A stretch of DNA of 32,418 nucleotides from an uncultured Lachnospiraceae bacterium (GTDB taxonomy: Bacteria; Bacillota; Clostridia; Lachnospirales; Lachnospiraceae). How positions within the stretch are numbered: the first letter of the stretch is position 1; every line of letters starts with the position of its first letter. Positions 14,235-23,056 of this stretch are shown here, piece after piece. The DNA is taken from positions 1 to 32,418 of the forward strand of contig CANQUC010000023.1 of assembly GCA_947626945.1 (NCBI GenBank). The letters are read 5' to 3'. Below the pieces are notes generated by a model that saw only the letters and a program-made list of their open reading frames with translations, was not told the DNA's origin and did no database searches. Position numbers and translations under genes: made by a program.

Positions 14235-16592
14235 TTATTTGCCCTCTTCCCAGAACTTCCGGAGCTTTTCTTCCACCGTATTCAGACGGCACCGTTGGTA
14301 ACCGGCCCACTCCCTGGGAAAGAGCACGGTGTATTCCTGCTGCAGGAAACGGCTGTCCAGCAGCAGGATCCATCCCCGGTCTTCGGCGGTCCGGATCACG
14401 CGCCCCGCCGCCTGAAGCACCTTGTTCATGCCCGGATACCGGTACGCATAGGCAAAGCCGTCTTCTCCCCGGCTGTTGTAGTATTCTCTCAGAAGCTGGC
14501 CCCGGCAGTCCGTCTGAGCCAGTCCCGTGCCTACCACCACCACGCCGATCAGTCTTTCTCCTTTCAGATCAATGCCCTCTCCAAAAATACCGCCCATCAC
14601 GCACAGGCCGATCAGCGTCTTTTTGCTTCCCTCCTGAAAGGCTTCCAGAAAGGCTTCCCGCTGTCTTTCATCCATCTTCTGATCCTGTACCAGGATCCGG
14701 ACGTCTTCCTTTGGCTCCAGAAAGGCAAGCACTTCCTCCAAAAACTGATAAGACGGGAAAAACACCAGATAATTTCCTTTTTTGCAGCCGCAGGCCTTTG
14801 AGATGTATCCGGCGATATTTTCATATTCTCTCGGTCCCCGTCTGGTGTATTTGCTGCTGACGTCTTCGGCCACAAGAATGTTTCGGTTTTCCAGAGGGAA
14901 CGGCGACGGAGCGTAAATCCCGTAATCGTCCTCCCGGGCGCTCAGCAGCTTCCGGTAGTAGGAAACAGGCAGCAGCGTGGCGGAAAAAAAGACGCTGCTG
15001 ACGCATCCGTCCAGCACTTCTCCCAGATTTTTCGCCGGGTTTACGCAAAACAGATGAAGATAGAACCTGCCGTCCTCTTTTGGCAATTCTGTGTAGATCA
15101 GATAATTTTCATCCAGCCGGTCATAGATATTAAGGAACATCCGCAGATCAAAATAAAACTGCAGCAGCCGGTCTCTAAGCTCTCCCGCTTCCAGCTCTTC
15201 CAGATATTTTTCCGTTTCCGCCGCCGTATTCATCAGAGCCGGCACAAGATCGTCAATCCCCCTTTGCACCTGGTAATCCTCACATTCCCGCTTTCTGGCC
15301 AGAAGCAGCCGGTTGCCCCGTTCCAGAGTCCGTGCAAGCTTGGGTCTGTACGGGCTCACCGCCCGTTTGATCTCCAGAAATTCTTCCTTACAGAGAGTGG
15401 CGCTGAACATGCCGCGGCCGCGCTCCACCAGATTGTGCGCCTCGTCAATGAGAAACAGATAGTCTCCCTGGCTTCCCTCCCCGAAAAAGCGTTTCAGACG
15501 CACCCTGGGATCAAAAGCATAATTGTAGTCGCAGATCACTCCGTCGCACCACAGCGAAGCGTCCAGCGCAAGCTCAAAGGGACATACCTGATAGCGCGCC
15601 GCGTATTCCTCCAGGATCTCTCTGGTCAGGTGATCGTGTTCTGTCACAAGGGCATACAGCCCCTCATTGATCCGGTCATAATGTCCTTTTGCCCTGGGGC
15701 AATGGAGGGGATCGCACTGCGGCTCCCCGCAGATACAGATTTTTTCCTTTGCGGTCAGGGTAATGAATTTAAAGGAGAGGCCGGCCTGTTCCAGCTGAAG
15801 AAACGCCTCCTCCGCCACTTTTCTGGCAACGGTCTTGGCAGTCAGATAAAAAAGCCGGTCTGCCAGATCCTCCCCAATTGCCTTTACGGCGGGAAACACG
15901 GTGGACAGCGTCTTTCCTACGCCGGTAGGGGCCTGGATGAACAGCTGCTTTCCATGGTAAATGGTGCGGTATACCGCCGCCGCCAGTTCTTTCTGGCCCT
16001 CCCGGTACGGAAAGGGAAATTCCGTCTCATGGATGGAGTCCCGGCGCTTCTGCCGCCACTGAAACCGGAACCGGGCCCATTTTTCATATTCCCCCATGAC
16101 CGGGGCAAACCATTCCGCAAGCTCCGGCAGCTGATAATCCTCATAAAAATATTTGATCTCTTCCGTGTCCAGGTTTACATAAGTCATTCTGACGGAAATT
16201 TCTTTTTCTTCGTGCTGGCTCCCATACAAAAAAGCGTATACCTTTGCCTGCGCCAGATGGAGCGGCTCCGGCCGCTGCAGGCGGGCAAGATCCCGGTAGG
16301 TTCCCTTGATCTCGTCTACCGTCACCTGACCGTCACGGATCCAGATTCCGTCGGCACGGCCCTCCAGCAGGATCACAAATTCCCCGCAGGGAAATTCTTC
16401 TTTCAGGGCATATTCCGCCCGGTATCCGGCCCCCATTCTGCCCTGCAGCTTTCTGTGAATCCGGCCGCCTGCCTGCATGGCTTCTTTGTCCTTAAAGCCG
16501 CCTGAGGGACCCTCTATGTCTCCCTGCCGCAGGATAAATTCCACCAGCCTGCGGACAGAGATCCTGATTGTTGTCATGTCTGTTTTTTTCAT
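14235..16592 (-). CDS. DinG/XPD-type helicase with RecB-like nuclease domain
   Basis: This 785-residue protein is a superfamily 2 DNA helicase of the DinG/XPD type. The N-terminal ~190 residues look like a PD-(D/E)XK nuclease domain: D81 in EGRADGI, then D93-E94-x-K96 in VDEIKG, with an upstream GGRIH. The helicase follows: Walker A APTGVGKT (221-228), a Cys cluster (CICGEPQCDPLHC plus a later CPFE) likely to hold an iron-sulfur cluster, DEAH box (LIDEAHN), and C-terminal motifs ending QAAGRVIRTAEDRG. The start at 16592 is chosen for GGAG seven bases upstream. It probably acts in DNA repair; substrate structure is not evident. It is transcribed alone. Confidence 0.88.
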   Translation of the reverse strand: MKKTDMTTIRISVRRLVEFILRQGDIEGPSGGFKDKEAMQAGGRIHRKLQGRMGAGYRAEYALKEEFPCGEFVILLEGRADGIWIRDGQVTVDEIKGTYRDLARLQRPEPLHLAQAKVYAFLYGSQHEEKEISVRMTYVNLDTEEIKYFYEDYQLPELAEWFAPVMGEYEKWARFRFQWRQKRRDSIHETEFPFPYREGQKELAAAVYRTIYHGKQLFIQAPTGVGKTLSTVFPAVKAIGEDLADRLFYLTAKTVARKVAEEAFLQLEQAGLSFKFITLTAKEKICICGEPQCDPLHCPRAKGHYDRINEGLYALVTEHDHLTREILEEYAARYQVCPFELALDASLWCDGVICDYNYAFDPRVRLKRFFGEGSQGDYLFLIDEAHNLVERGRGMFSATLCKEEFLEIKRAVSPYRPKLARTLERGNRLLLARKRECEDYQVQRGIDDLVPALMNTAAETEKYLEELEAGELRDRLLQFYFDLRMFLNIYDRLDENYLIYTELPKEDGRFYLHLFCVNPAKNLGEVLDGCVSSVFFSATLLPVSYYRKLLSAREDDYGIYAPSPFPLENRNILVAEDVSSKYTRRGPREYENIAGYISKACGCKKGNYLVFFPSYQFLEEVLAFLEPKEDVRILVQDQKMDERQREAFLEAFQEGSKKTLIGLCVMGGIFGEGIDLKGERLIGVVVVGTGLAQTDCRGQLLREYYNSRGEDGFAYAYRYPGMNKVLQAAGRVIRTAEDRGWILLLDSRFLQQEYTVLFPREWAGYQRCRLNTVEEKLRKFWEEGK

Positions 16593-16624
16593 TTGCATAC
16601 TCCGGGATGCTGTAATCTTCACCT

Positions 16625-16688
16625 GAAAAAGCGCCTCAAAACAACAATTCTGTTTTTAGAGAATCCTCTTGTTTTGAAACGCTTTTTC
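16625..16688 (-). terminator. glgA terminator
   Basis: The long arms GAAAAAGCG-cc-TCAAAACAA and TTGTTTTGA-aa-CGCTTTTTC pair except for a two-by-two internal loop. It lies 27 bases past the glgA stop, and the minus strand ends in CTTTTTC. Confidence 0.85.
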
Positions 16689-16715
16689 AAATGCTTCTTT
16701 TGCCGGTCTATGTTC

Positions 16716-18152
16716 TTATAAATTCTGATATATGATCTCGTACTGCTTGGCGGAGGAATGCCAGGAAAAATCTGCTTTCATGCCCCGCTCCACAATTTTG
16801 TTCCAGTCCCGTTTCCTTGTCTCATAGATCTTCTTGGCGTACCGGATGATCCCCAGCATTTCATGGGCGTTGTAATTACAGAAACCAAAACCGGTACCGG
16901 TATTTTCGTATTCGTTGTAGGGCTCCACCGTATCGCGCAGGCCGCCGGTCTCCCGAACAATGGGCACGGTGCCGTAACGCAGGCTCATCAGCTGGCTTAA
17001 GCCGCAGGGCTCAAACAGAGAAGGCATCAGAAACGCGTCGCAGGAAGCGTACACCTTATGGGACATGGCCTCTGAATAGTAGATGTTTGCCCGTACCTTA
17101 TCATGGTACTTCCAGTCAAAATGACGGAACATGTTTTCGTACCGTTCTTCTCCTGTTCCCAGCGCAATCAGCTGAATGTCCTCCTGACAGAGCTCATCCA
17201 TAATATAGGCAATCAGATCGAAGCCCTTTTGATCTGTCAGCCGGGAGACAATGCCGATCATGAATTTCTTGTCGTCCTGGGGCAGCCCAAGCTCTTTTTG
17301 CAGCGCTCTTTTGTTTTTGATCTTTTCTTTCCGGAAGTTTTCCACGCTGTAATTTTTCGCGATAAACTTGTCTGTGGCGGGATCGTATTCCTCATAATCG
17401 ATGCCGTTCACAATACCGGTAAGGCAGTTGGAGCGGGCCCGCATCAGACCGTCCAGGCCCTCTCCGTAGAAAGGATCCTTGATTTCCTCCGCGTAGCTGC
17501 GGCTGACAGTGGTCACCGCGTCCGCGTAGACGATACCGCCCTTTAAGTAATTTGCGTCTTTTTTGAATTCCAGCTTGTCCGGGGTAAAATAATATTCAGG
17601 AAGCCCGGTAATGTCCCGAATGGTCTTTATGTCCCAGATACCCTGAAATTTCAGGTTATGAATGGTCATAATGGATTTGATGTTCCAGTAAAAATCGTTT
17701 TCCCGGAAGCGATCCTTTAAAAACACAGGAATCAGCCCTGTCTGCCAGTCATGACAGTGGATGATATCCGGCTTGAAATCCAATGTGGGCAGAGCGGAAA
17801 GAACCGCCTTTGAGAAAAACGCGAATTTTTCCACGTCCTCATGGATCCTGCCGTATGGCTGCATGCCCGAGAAATAGTATTCGTTGTCAACAAAATAAAA
17901 CTGTATTCCTTCGTATTCCAGTTCCAGGATACCCACATACTGCGTCCGCCACGCAAGGCTCATATAAAAATGCGTTTTATATTTCATCCTGCTTTTCCAT
18001 TCTTCGCTCATACACTGGTATTTTGGAAGAATGACCCGCACGTCATATTGATCTTTGTCAAAGCATTTCGGCAGAGAACCCACTACGTCTGCCAACCCGC
18101 CTGTCTTGATGAAAGGCACGGATTCCGAAGCTGCAAACAATACTTTTTTCAT
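16716..18152 (-). CDS. glgA: Glycogen synthase (GT5)
   Basis: Adds glucose from ADP-glucose to the growing alpha-1,4-glucan. The 478-residue length and the N-terminal KTGGLADVVGSLPK (17-30, ADP-glucose binding) are typical of bacterial GlgA. The C-terminal half carries PSLFEPCGLSQL and the GTVPIVRETGGLRDTV sequence of the GT-B fold. AAAGGAGGT lies correctly before the ATG. No other glycogen gene (glgB, glgC, glgP) is in the window; the gene lies just downstream of spo0A. The -10 TATAAT at 18204-18199 suggests its own promoter. Confidence 0.95.
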   Translation of the reverse strand: MKKVLFAASESVPFIKTGGLADVVGSLPKCFDKDQYDVRVILPKYQCMSEEWKSRMKYKTHFYMSLAWRTQYVGILELEYEGIQFYFVDNEYYFSGMQPYGRIHEDVEKFAFFSKAVLSALPTLDFKPDIIHCHDWQTGLIPVFLKDRFRENDFYWNIKSIMTIHNLKFQGIWDIKTIRDITGLPEYYFTPDKLEFKKDANYLKGGIVYADAVTTVSRSYAEEIKDPFYGEGLDGLMRARSNCLTGIVNGIDYEEYDPATDKFIAKNYSVENFRKEKIKNKRALQKELGLPQDDKKFMIGIVSRLTDQKGFDLIAYIMDELCQEDIQLIALGTGEERYENMFRHFDWKYHDKVRANIYYSEAMSHKVYASCDAFLMPSLFEPCGLSQLMSLRYGTVPIVRETGGLRDTVEPYNEYENTGTGFGFCNYNAHEMLGIIRYAKKIYETRKRDWNKIVERGMKADFSWHSSAKQYEIIYQNL

Positions 18153-18198
18153 GGAGACCTCCTTTTACAGTCGCTGCCTGCTGATTTCCTTTGGAGGT

Positions 18199-18204
18199 AT
18201 TATA
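18199..18204 (-). promoter_or_regulatory. glgA -10 element
   Basis: On the minus strand a perfect TATAAT follows GATG. The matching -35 (TTTTAT/TTTATT) is weak. No clear terminator separates spo0A from glgA: the hairpin CGGGC-AGG-GCCCG in 18249-18270 lacks a T-run on the minus strand, so spo0A transcripts may read through. Confidence 0.4.
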
Positions 18205-18278
18205 CATCATTTTTCCACCGAATAAAAGCATTTTCTGCAATTTTGCCTGATTTTTCCGGGCCCTGCCCGACTTTTGTC

Positions 18279-19076
18279 TTACTTGCGGTTTTTATGCTCC
18301 AGCCTGATTTTGTCGGCGATCAGAGCCACAAACTCTGAATTGGTTGGTTTGCCTTTTCCGTTGTTGATGGTGTAGCCGAACAGCGCGTCTATGGTATCCA
18401 TTTTTCCTCTGCTCCAGGCCACTTCTATGGCATGGCGGATTGCTCTCTCCACGCGGCTGGGGGTGGTCTGGTGCATTTTCGCGATGGTGGGGTACAGGAT
18501 CTTGGTAATAGAACCCAGCATCTCAATGTCGTTGACCGACATGATGATGGCGTCCCGCAGATACTGATAGCCTTTGATATGGGCGGGCACGCCGATCTCA
18601 TGGATGATGTCGGTGACCTCCGCCTCCAGGTTTTTTTCTTCCGGCTGCTCCTTTTCATATACGCCGTTTCTGCGAACGGCGGTTTTCAAAATGGACTGAG
18701 GCCTTTTGATATTCCGGATGCGGTTTACCACCGTTTTGTTGTCAAAGGGCTTCATCATATAAAATTTTGCTCCGAAATTCATTGCGATCTCTGTCACCGA
18801 TTCCTGACCGATGGCGGACAGTACAATAAAATCCGGCGGCGTCTGAATGTCTTTATCCTCCTGTACTCTTTCCATGACGCTGATGGCGTCCATCTTTGGC
18901 ATGACCAGATCCAGCAGCACCACATCCGGTTTTTTCTGCTTGATCAGGCGGTAGGCGTCTTCCCCGTTGTTGGCGGAACCCACAACCTGCAGATCTTCTT
19001 CCTTTGACAACAATTCACTCAGCAGCTTCAGTGTATCTTCATTGTCGTCAGCGATCGCAACATTTAACTTATCCAT
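18279..19076 (-). CDS. spo0A: Stage 0 sporulation protein A
   Basis: Master response regulator of sporulation entry; once phosphorylated it binds 0A boxes. The 265-residue protein has a receiver domain with acidic pocket D10-D11, phosphoacceptor D56 (VVLLDLVMP), S87 and K109 (MMKPFD). A linker (~125-150) leads to the C-terminal Spo0A domain with [18 protein letters not shown], the near-invariant DNA-recognition helix. The start at 19076 is chosen because AGGAGGGG precedes it. A longer frame to 19316 adds a low-complexity stretch covering the promoters. Two promoters are visible upstream. Confidence 0.97.
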   Translation of the reverse strand: MDKLNVAIADDNEDTLKLLSELLSKEEDLQVVGSANNGEDAYRLIKQKKPDVVLLDLVMPKMDAISVMERVQEDKDIQTPPDFIVLSAIGQESVTEIAMNFGAKFYMMKPFDNKTVVNRIRNIKRPQSILKTAVRRNGVYEKEQPEEKNLEAEVTDIIHEIGVPAHIKGYQYLRDAIIMSVNDIEMLGSITKILYPTIAKMHQTTPSRVERAIRHAIEVAWSRGKMDTIDALFGYTINNGKGKPTNSEFVALIADKIRLEHKNRK

Positions 19077-19111
19077 AGTCCCCTCCTGTTGATATCTATG
19101 TTTTTTCAAAC

Positions 19112-19139
19112 ATTTTTCAAAACTTCTATCTTTTCCTGT
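19112..19139 (-). promoter_or_regulatory. spo0A sigma-H-type promoter candidate
   Basis: On the minus strand ACAGGAAAA fits the sigma-H -35 consensus (RnAGGAwWW), and GAAAAAT lies a plausible distance downstream, although it only partly fits the -10 (GAAT core). In Bacillus subtilis spo0A is switched to a sigma-H promoter placed closest to the gene, the same order seen here. Confidence 0.4.
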
Positions 19140-19160
19140 CAGTTTTGGAAAACTAATTGT

Positions 19161-19189
19161 ATTATCAAATTGGAAAGGCTTACTATCAA
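19161..19189 (-). promoter_or_regulatory. spo0A vegetative promoter
   Basis: On the minus strand TTGATA and GATAAT are separated by exactly 17 bases, a good sigma-A promoter about 85 bases before the start codon. Confidence 0.6.
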
Positions 19190-19328
19190 GGTTACAGTTT
19201 TTAAAAAATTGTTTGAAATAATTAAATTTTTTCTTTTTTTGCGTTTTTTCTGCACAAATCGACTGCAAAAAAGCACGAAAAAGGGCAAAAAAATGTAGAA
19301 ACAAACAGAAGAGCAACCGGTTTTATAA

Positions 19329-19378
19329 AAATGACCGGACGCGGCAGAGCTTTCTTCTCCGGCCGCGCCCGGTCATTT
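19329..19378 (-). terminator. Terminator of the dockerin-protein gene
   Basis: AAATGACCGG and CCGGTCATTT form a ten-base stem, continued inside by CGCGGC/GCCGCG after a one-base mismatch. On the minus strand TTTTTATAAAA follows. Confidence 0.8.
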
Positions 19379-19439
19379 CATTCATTTTTTATTTGCTTTT
19401 TCTATGGAATCCCCGTCAGGTTTGTCTCCTGCGGTATTT

Positions 19440-20156
19440 TTAAACATACACTCCGTAACTCCAGTCCTTTTTCAGACCGACAACGTTTTTCAGAACCCGG
19501 ATGGCATCATTCACATCAACAGTTCCGTCTCTGTTTATGTCGCCGTTTGACGCCCCGGAAACATTCGGTGCGTCAAGTTTGATGGCCGTCTTCATGATCG
19601 CAATCGCGTCGCTGATATCCAGCTCGCCGTCTCCGTTCATGTCGCCCGGTCTGTATTTTCCCGTCATCAGAATATCGCAGGGCGCGTCCACAGTGACAGC
19701 GTAGTTTTGGTAAAAGGTTCCGGGAGCAGTGTGCACGACCTCAGCCTCCAAAGGGACTATGCTGCCGTCCTCTTTGATCTGATAAAAGTGCGCCCACATT
19801 ACCTTTTTGACATTCCAGTAGCCGGATACCTGAATGCGGTAGTAACTGCCGTTGGTATTCACAGTCTGGCCGTCTTTTTCATATGAAAAATGACAGATTG
19901 CCGCCAATTCGTCCAGACCTTCCGCAGCCTTGTCCAGATACTCTCCTTCTGAAATCATCTCCGTCTTAAGACTGATCTCTTCATCTGTCAGGCTCTCATC
20001 GTCTGTCCACACAATGACCTCGCCGTCCTGTCTTTCGTAAGCCGCCTCGTCCTGTTCCGGCTGCTGAGATCCCTCCGCCGCTCCAAAGACAGCGGCCGGT
20101 GCTGATAAACTGAACGCGAGAGCTGCCGCCATAATCACGGAAAACCACTTCTTCAT
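19440..20156 (-). CDS. Secreted dockerin type I protein
   Basis: This 238-residue protein has a signal peptide (MKKWFSVIMAAALAFSLSAPA..., cleavage near FGA-A at about 26). An acidic segment and a middle domain of unknown fold follow (~30-165). A C-terminal type I dockerin has two calcium-binding repeats, GDMNGDGELDISDAIAIMK and GDINRDGTVDVNDAIRVLK. Dockerins bind cohesin modules on a scaffold or the cell surface; no cohesin gene is in this window. AAGGAGG precedes the ATG and a good promoter lies upstream. The middle domain has no enzyme motif I recognise. Confidence 0.8.
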   Translation of the reverse strand: MKKWFSVIMAAALAFSLSAPAAVFGAAEGSQQPEQDEAAYERQDGEVIVWTDDESLTDEEISLKTEMISEGEYLDKAAEGLDELAAICHFSYEKDGQTVNTNGSYYRIQVSGYWNVKKVMWAHFYQIKEDGSIVPLEAEVVHTAPGTFYQNYAVTVDAPCDILMTGKYRPGDMNGDGELDISDAIAIMKTAIKLDAPNVSGASNGDINRDGTVDVNDAIRVLKNVVGLKKDWSYGVYV

Positions 20157-20186
20157 ACAGATTCCTCCTTCATAATATCATTTTAT

Positions 20187-20215
20187 ATTATAGAAAAGTT
20201 TTCCATAAAATGCAA
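20187..20215 (-). promoter_or_regulatory. Promoter of the dockerin-protein gene
   Basis: On the minus strand TTGCAT is separated by 17 bases from a perfect TATAAT, about 30 bases before the start codon. Confidence 0.7.
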
Positions 20216-20257
20216 CTTTTTTGTTATAATATATAAAATATTCTTGTTCTATCACAG

Positions 20258-21313
20258 TTATTCATACAACGGAAACTTTGATATTAATTTTACCAAATAT
20301 TTTAGGATATAGTTGCTATCACTTGTATTGACTTCACCATTTCCATCTACATCTGCAAGCGCAAACTCTCTTGGTGTAAGTGTTAATAGTTTTGTGCCAT
20401 ATTTTAGAATCATCTGAGAATCGTCTACACTGATGGTTCCATCCTCATTGACATCACCGACAGTATAATTATCTGTTGCAGGATACATAACATAACCTAC
20501 TGCCGTGCCATAATAGTTGACTCTTTTATCATTTATCAAATCATAAGAAATCCAGCCATATCCATTCAATCCCCAATCAGATCCCCATGAATTGATAAAT
20601 TTAAATGCACGTTTGCTATCATCATATCCTATAAGACAGATTGCATGACCCCCTGACGATTCTCCGCTCGCATCATCATACACTTCATTTTCACTGCTGA
20701 TTTCAAAATCCGGATATACGCTGATTGCAACAATCACGCCATCTCCTGATGCAATGTGATTTTTGATTGTGGTGATTCCAGTTATAGTAGTCCAATAAAC
20801 AGACTTATACAGGGCTGCCGCGCCATCTTCTCTTGAAGTGGGAATTTCTGAAGTTAGTATTTTTTCTTCCGGGAAGTACACAGAAGAACAGACACCTGTA
20901 TTTTTTATAATATTCATAGCATCCGATACGTGAATCCCGTGCGACCCGTCACTTAATTTGTTAAAAACAAAAGAGGGACTAAATATATGTCTTTGATCGT
21001 CTTTTGTCCATCCTCGTTTATTATATTCCTGGCTGGATTTATATGCGTAACATACTGCCCACGCTGTACAGCTGCCTCCAATCTGATTACCAGGCTTCGG
21101 AAACTGATACGTCAAATCTACTTTCGACGGAATTGATTCGGGAGCAGCGGCAGGTGCTTCATTCATATGTTGTCTGATGGTTTCCCAGTCATCCCATAGA
21201 AATGTGTCATTACAAGTATGCTCAGAAGCTGACGCCACTGACAAAAACATTGTGTTGCTGATTACAGAGGCAATCATGACTGCAACTGTAATTCTTTTGA
21301 TAATTGATTTCAT
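20258..21313 (-). CDS. Secreted papain-like protease with dockerin
   Basis: This 351-residue protein has a signal peptide (about 1-30, ending near VASAS). A C1A papain-family domain carries a complete active site: oxyanion Q77 and nucleophile C82 in NQIGGSCTAWA, H223 in GGHAICLIGYDD, and N241 in FINSWGSDWG. A C-terminal type I dockerin (about 286-345) has GDVNEDGTISVDDSQMILK and ADVDGNGEVNTSDSNYILK. It is therefore probably an exported cysteine peptidase docked onto a cohesin-bearing surface protein. GAGGAGA precedes the ATG. The DNA is markedly AT-rich compared with spo0A, glgA or spoIVB, which suggests acquisition by transfer. Confidence 0.88.
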   Translation of the reverse strand: MKSIIKRITVAVMIASVISNTMFLSVASASEHTCNDTFLWDDWETIRQHMNEAPAAAPESIPSKVDLTYQFPKPGNQIGGSCTAWAVCYAYKSSQEYNKRGWTKDDQRHIFSPSFVFNKLSDGSHGIHVSDAMNIIKNTGVCSSVYFPEEKILTSEIPTSREDGAAALYKSVYWTTITGITTIKNHIASGDGVIVAISVYPDFEISSENEVYDDASGESSGGHAICLIGYDDSKRAFKFINSWGSDWGLNGYGWISYDLINDKRVNYYGTAVGYVMYPATDNYTVGDVNEDGTISVDDSQMILKYGTKLLTLTPREFALADVDGNGEVNTSDSNYILKYLVKLISKFPLYE

Positions 21314-21727
21314 TTGATCTCCTCACTTTCAATGTTTCTTTTAAAATCCCAATGATGCAAATCATTACTGTCATGAGAAGATTATATCATTTCGAAACAT
21401 TTTGTGCAATATTTTATAAACTTTTTCTGAAAAAGTTTTGTATCATTACAACACATTTATTACACTTCGATCAAATAAAATCTTTATATAAATTTACGAT
21501 TTTAAACAGCCAAAGAACAACTTTTTAAGAAATCTATGATTGTTTGAAAGCATTTATAGCCTCTTCGCATTATATTACTTATTCATACTATATCATAAAT
21601 TTTTTCATTTATCAATAATTTTTATCATGATATTTTTCTCTTATATTTTTTTCTGCACAAGAAAAAGGGCATCCCTCTGGTCCTTTTATGACTTTTGGAA
21701 TACCCCTCTCCGATTTTCCAACTCTCT
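21314..21727. other. 414-base AT-rich gap upstream of the protease gene
   Basis: No gene is supported here. It holds the protease promoter (21381-21409), a short inverted repeat (CTTTTTC/GAAAAAG near 21421-21438) and a weak hairpin near the spoIVB end (AAAAGG/CCTTTT, 21662-21687) that may terminate spoIVB. The open frames in it are low-complexity and lack ribosome binding sites. Confidence 0.6.
21381..21409 (-). promoter_or_regulatory. Promoter of the dockerin protease gene
   Basis: On the minus strand TTGCAC is separated by 17 bases from a perfect TATAAT, about 70 bases before the start codon. The spacer contains the palindrome TTTCGAAA. The box pattern closely resembles the promoter of the next dockerin gene. 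Confidence 0.7.
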
Positions 21728-22924
21728 TTACTTTTCTGTCTCCTGCAGCATATTTTCTATAAACACTCCGTATCCCTTTGTGGGATCCTTGACAAACACA
21801 TGGGTAACCGCGCCTGCCAGCTTTCCGTTCTGAAGAATCGGGCTTCCGCTCATGCCCTGCACAATCCCGCCGGTCTGGGACAGCAGCCTGCCGTCGGTGA
21901 CCCGGATAACCATTCCCTTATTTTCTTCCTCGCCCCGCAGGTTTACCTCCTCGATCTCCACGTCATATTCCTTTACTTCTCCATCCACGCTTGTGAGAAT
22001 TGTGGCGGGCCCTGTTTTCACGTCCTGTTTCAGACAGATCTGCACCGGCTTCGCCACGGCCTCACTTAAAAGCTGTTCATTTGCCTGACCAAAAATTCCC
22101 TCCGGCGTATTGCCGTCTATGCGTCCCTTTACATATCTTGCGTGATAATCGATATAGCCCACCAGTTCTCCCGGCGTTCCCTCCCTGCCTCTGATCACAG
22201 AGAGGATGTCCGTATCATACAAAAGCCCCCGGGACGTCTCCATCAGCTGCCCGGTGTCACTGTCGCTGATTCCATGTCCCAATGCCCCAAAGCGGCCGTC
22301 TCCGGTTACATAGGTGACCATGCCGATGCCCTGGGTATTGTCCCGGACCCACACGCCAAGCTTGTATTCCCCCGGCGCCACCTGGGCGGGCGTAATCCGG
22401 ACCTGAAATTCCTCGCCGTTTCTGCGGACTCCCAATGTCATTTCCTTTCCCTGGCTTTCGGATACTGCTTCCACCAGCTGGGATTTTCTGGAAACAGGCG
22501 TCTGATCCGCGGATGTAATATAATCTCCGGCCTTTAAAATAGATTTTGCCGGACAGGCAGCCACGCCGGAAAGGGATGTAACTTCCGCGCAGTCCACCAC
22601 AAGCACGCCGTCTGTTTCCACATAAATGCCCGCGGGCATGCCGCAGGGCACCACCAGACTGTTTGCCATAACATCCACGCTGACTGTCTTAAAAGGCAGC
22701 AGGCCAAAAAGCTTGTAATCCACCTGATAGCTGCCCACCTGACTGGTGTCCACGTCCGCCTTTTCCAGAGGCGCCGTCAGGGGATCTCCCGCAAACACTG
22801 TGATCTGGTCAGGCACCGCCTGGTCCTGGTATTTCATATATGTCATTCCGCAGAAAATGACCAGGCAGAACGCAAGCAGCACCGCAAGCCCTCGCCGGTA
22901 TCTCTTTCGTATATCCATTGTCAT
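21728..22924 (-). CDS. spoIVB: SpoIVB peptidase (S55 family)
   Basis: A serine peptidase of the intermembrane space of the forespore that triggers pro-sigma-K processing. The 398-residue protein has an N-terminal membrane anchor (about 13-30), a PDZ domain (about 95-180), and the S55 catalytic domain: H217 in GALGHGISD, D344 in RVTDG and S359 in QGMSGSPI. The 15-residue Asp-Ser spacing equals that of the Bacillus subtilis enzyme. The start at 22924 has AGGAG five bases upstream. spo0A normally follows directly; here two dockerin genes intervene. Confidence 0.95.
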   Translation of the reverse strand: MTMDIRKRYRRGLAVLLAFCLVIFCGMTYMKYQDQAVPDQITVFAGDPLTAPLEKADVDTSQVGSYQVDYKLFGLLPFKTVSVDVMANSLVVPCGMPAGIYVETDGVLVVDCAEVTSLSGVAACPAKSILKAGDYITSADQTPVSRKSQLVEAVSESQGKEMTLGVRRNGEEFQVRITPAQVAPGEYKLGVWVRDNTQGIGMVTYVTGDGRFGALGHGISDSDTGQLMETSRGLLYDTDILSVIRGREGTPGELVGYIDYHARYVKGRIDGNTPEGIFGQANEQLLSEAVAKPVQICLKQDVKTGPATILTSVDGEVKEYDVEIEEVNLRGEEENKGMVIRVTDGRLLSQTGGIVQGMSGSPILQNGKLAGAVTHVFVKDPTKGYGVFIENMLQETEK

Positions 22925-23000
22925 CTTGTCTCCTTTCTGCATTTTTCTGTCCGTTTTTTGCAGATTTTTTCACAATTCGCTGATAAAAACCGCAAAGAAA

Positions 23001-23025
23001 AAAGGATGTGTTTTCACATCCTCTT
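23001..23025 (-). terminator. recN terminator
   Basis: AGGATGTG-TTTT-CACATCCT is a perfect eight-base hairpin. On the minus strand TTTTTTCTTT follows. It lies just past the recN stop and before spoIVB. Confidence 0.75.
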
Positions 23026-23056
23026 TTACAATTAGTATGGGAGTATTTCCGTCTTT

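Larger units (their letters stand above)
19077..19439. other. 363-base gap: spo0A promoters and dockerin terminator
   Basis: No gene is visible on either strand. The stretch holds the spo0A ribosome binding site and promoters (19112-19189), a T/A-rich run (19195-19320), and the terminator of the dockerin gene (19329-19378). Confidence 0.6.

Noticed and set aside
15054-16505. 483-codon plus-strand frame opposite the helicase gene
   Set aside because: The opposite strand encodes a clear helicase with conserved motifs. The frame has no domain or start signal.
19077-19316. N-terminal extension of Spo0A to 19316
   Set aside because: The extension is low-complexity, covers both promoters and lies upstream of a strong ribosome binding site at 19076.
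19331-19582. 83-codon plus-strand frame
   Set aside because: It overlaps the dockerin gene end and its terminator stem, with no support for translation.
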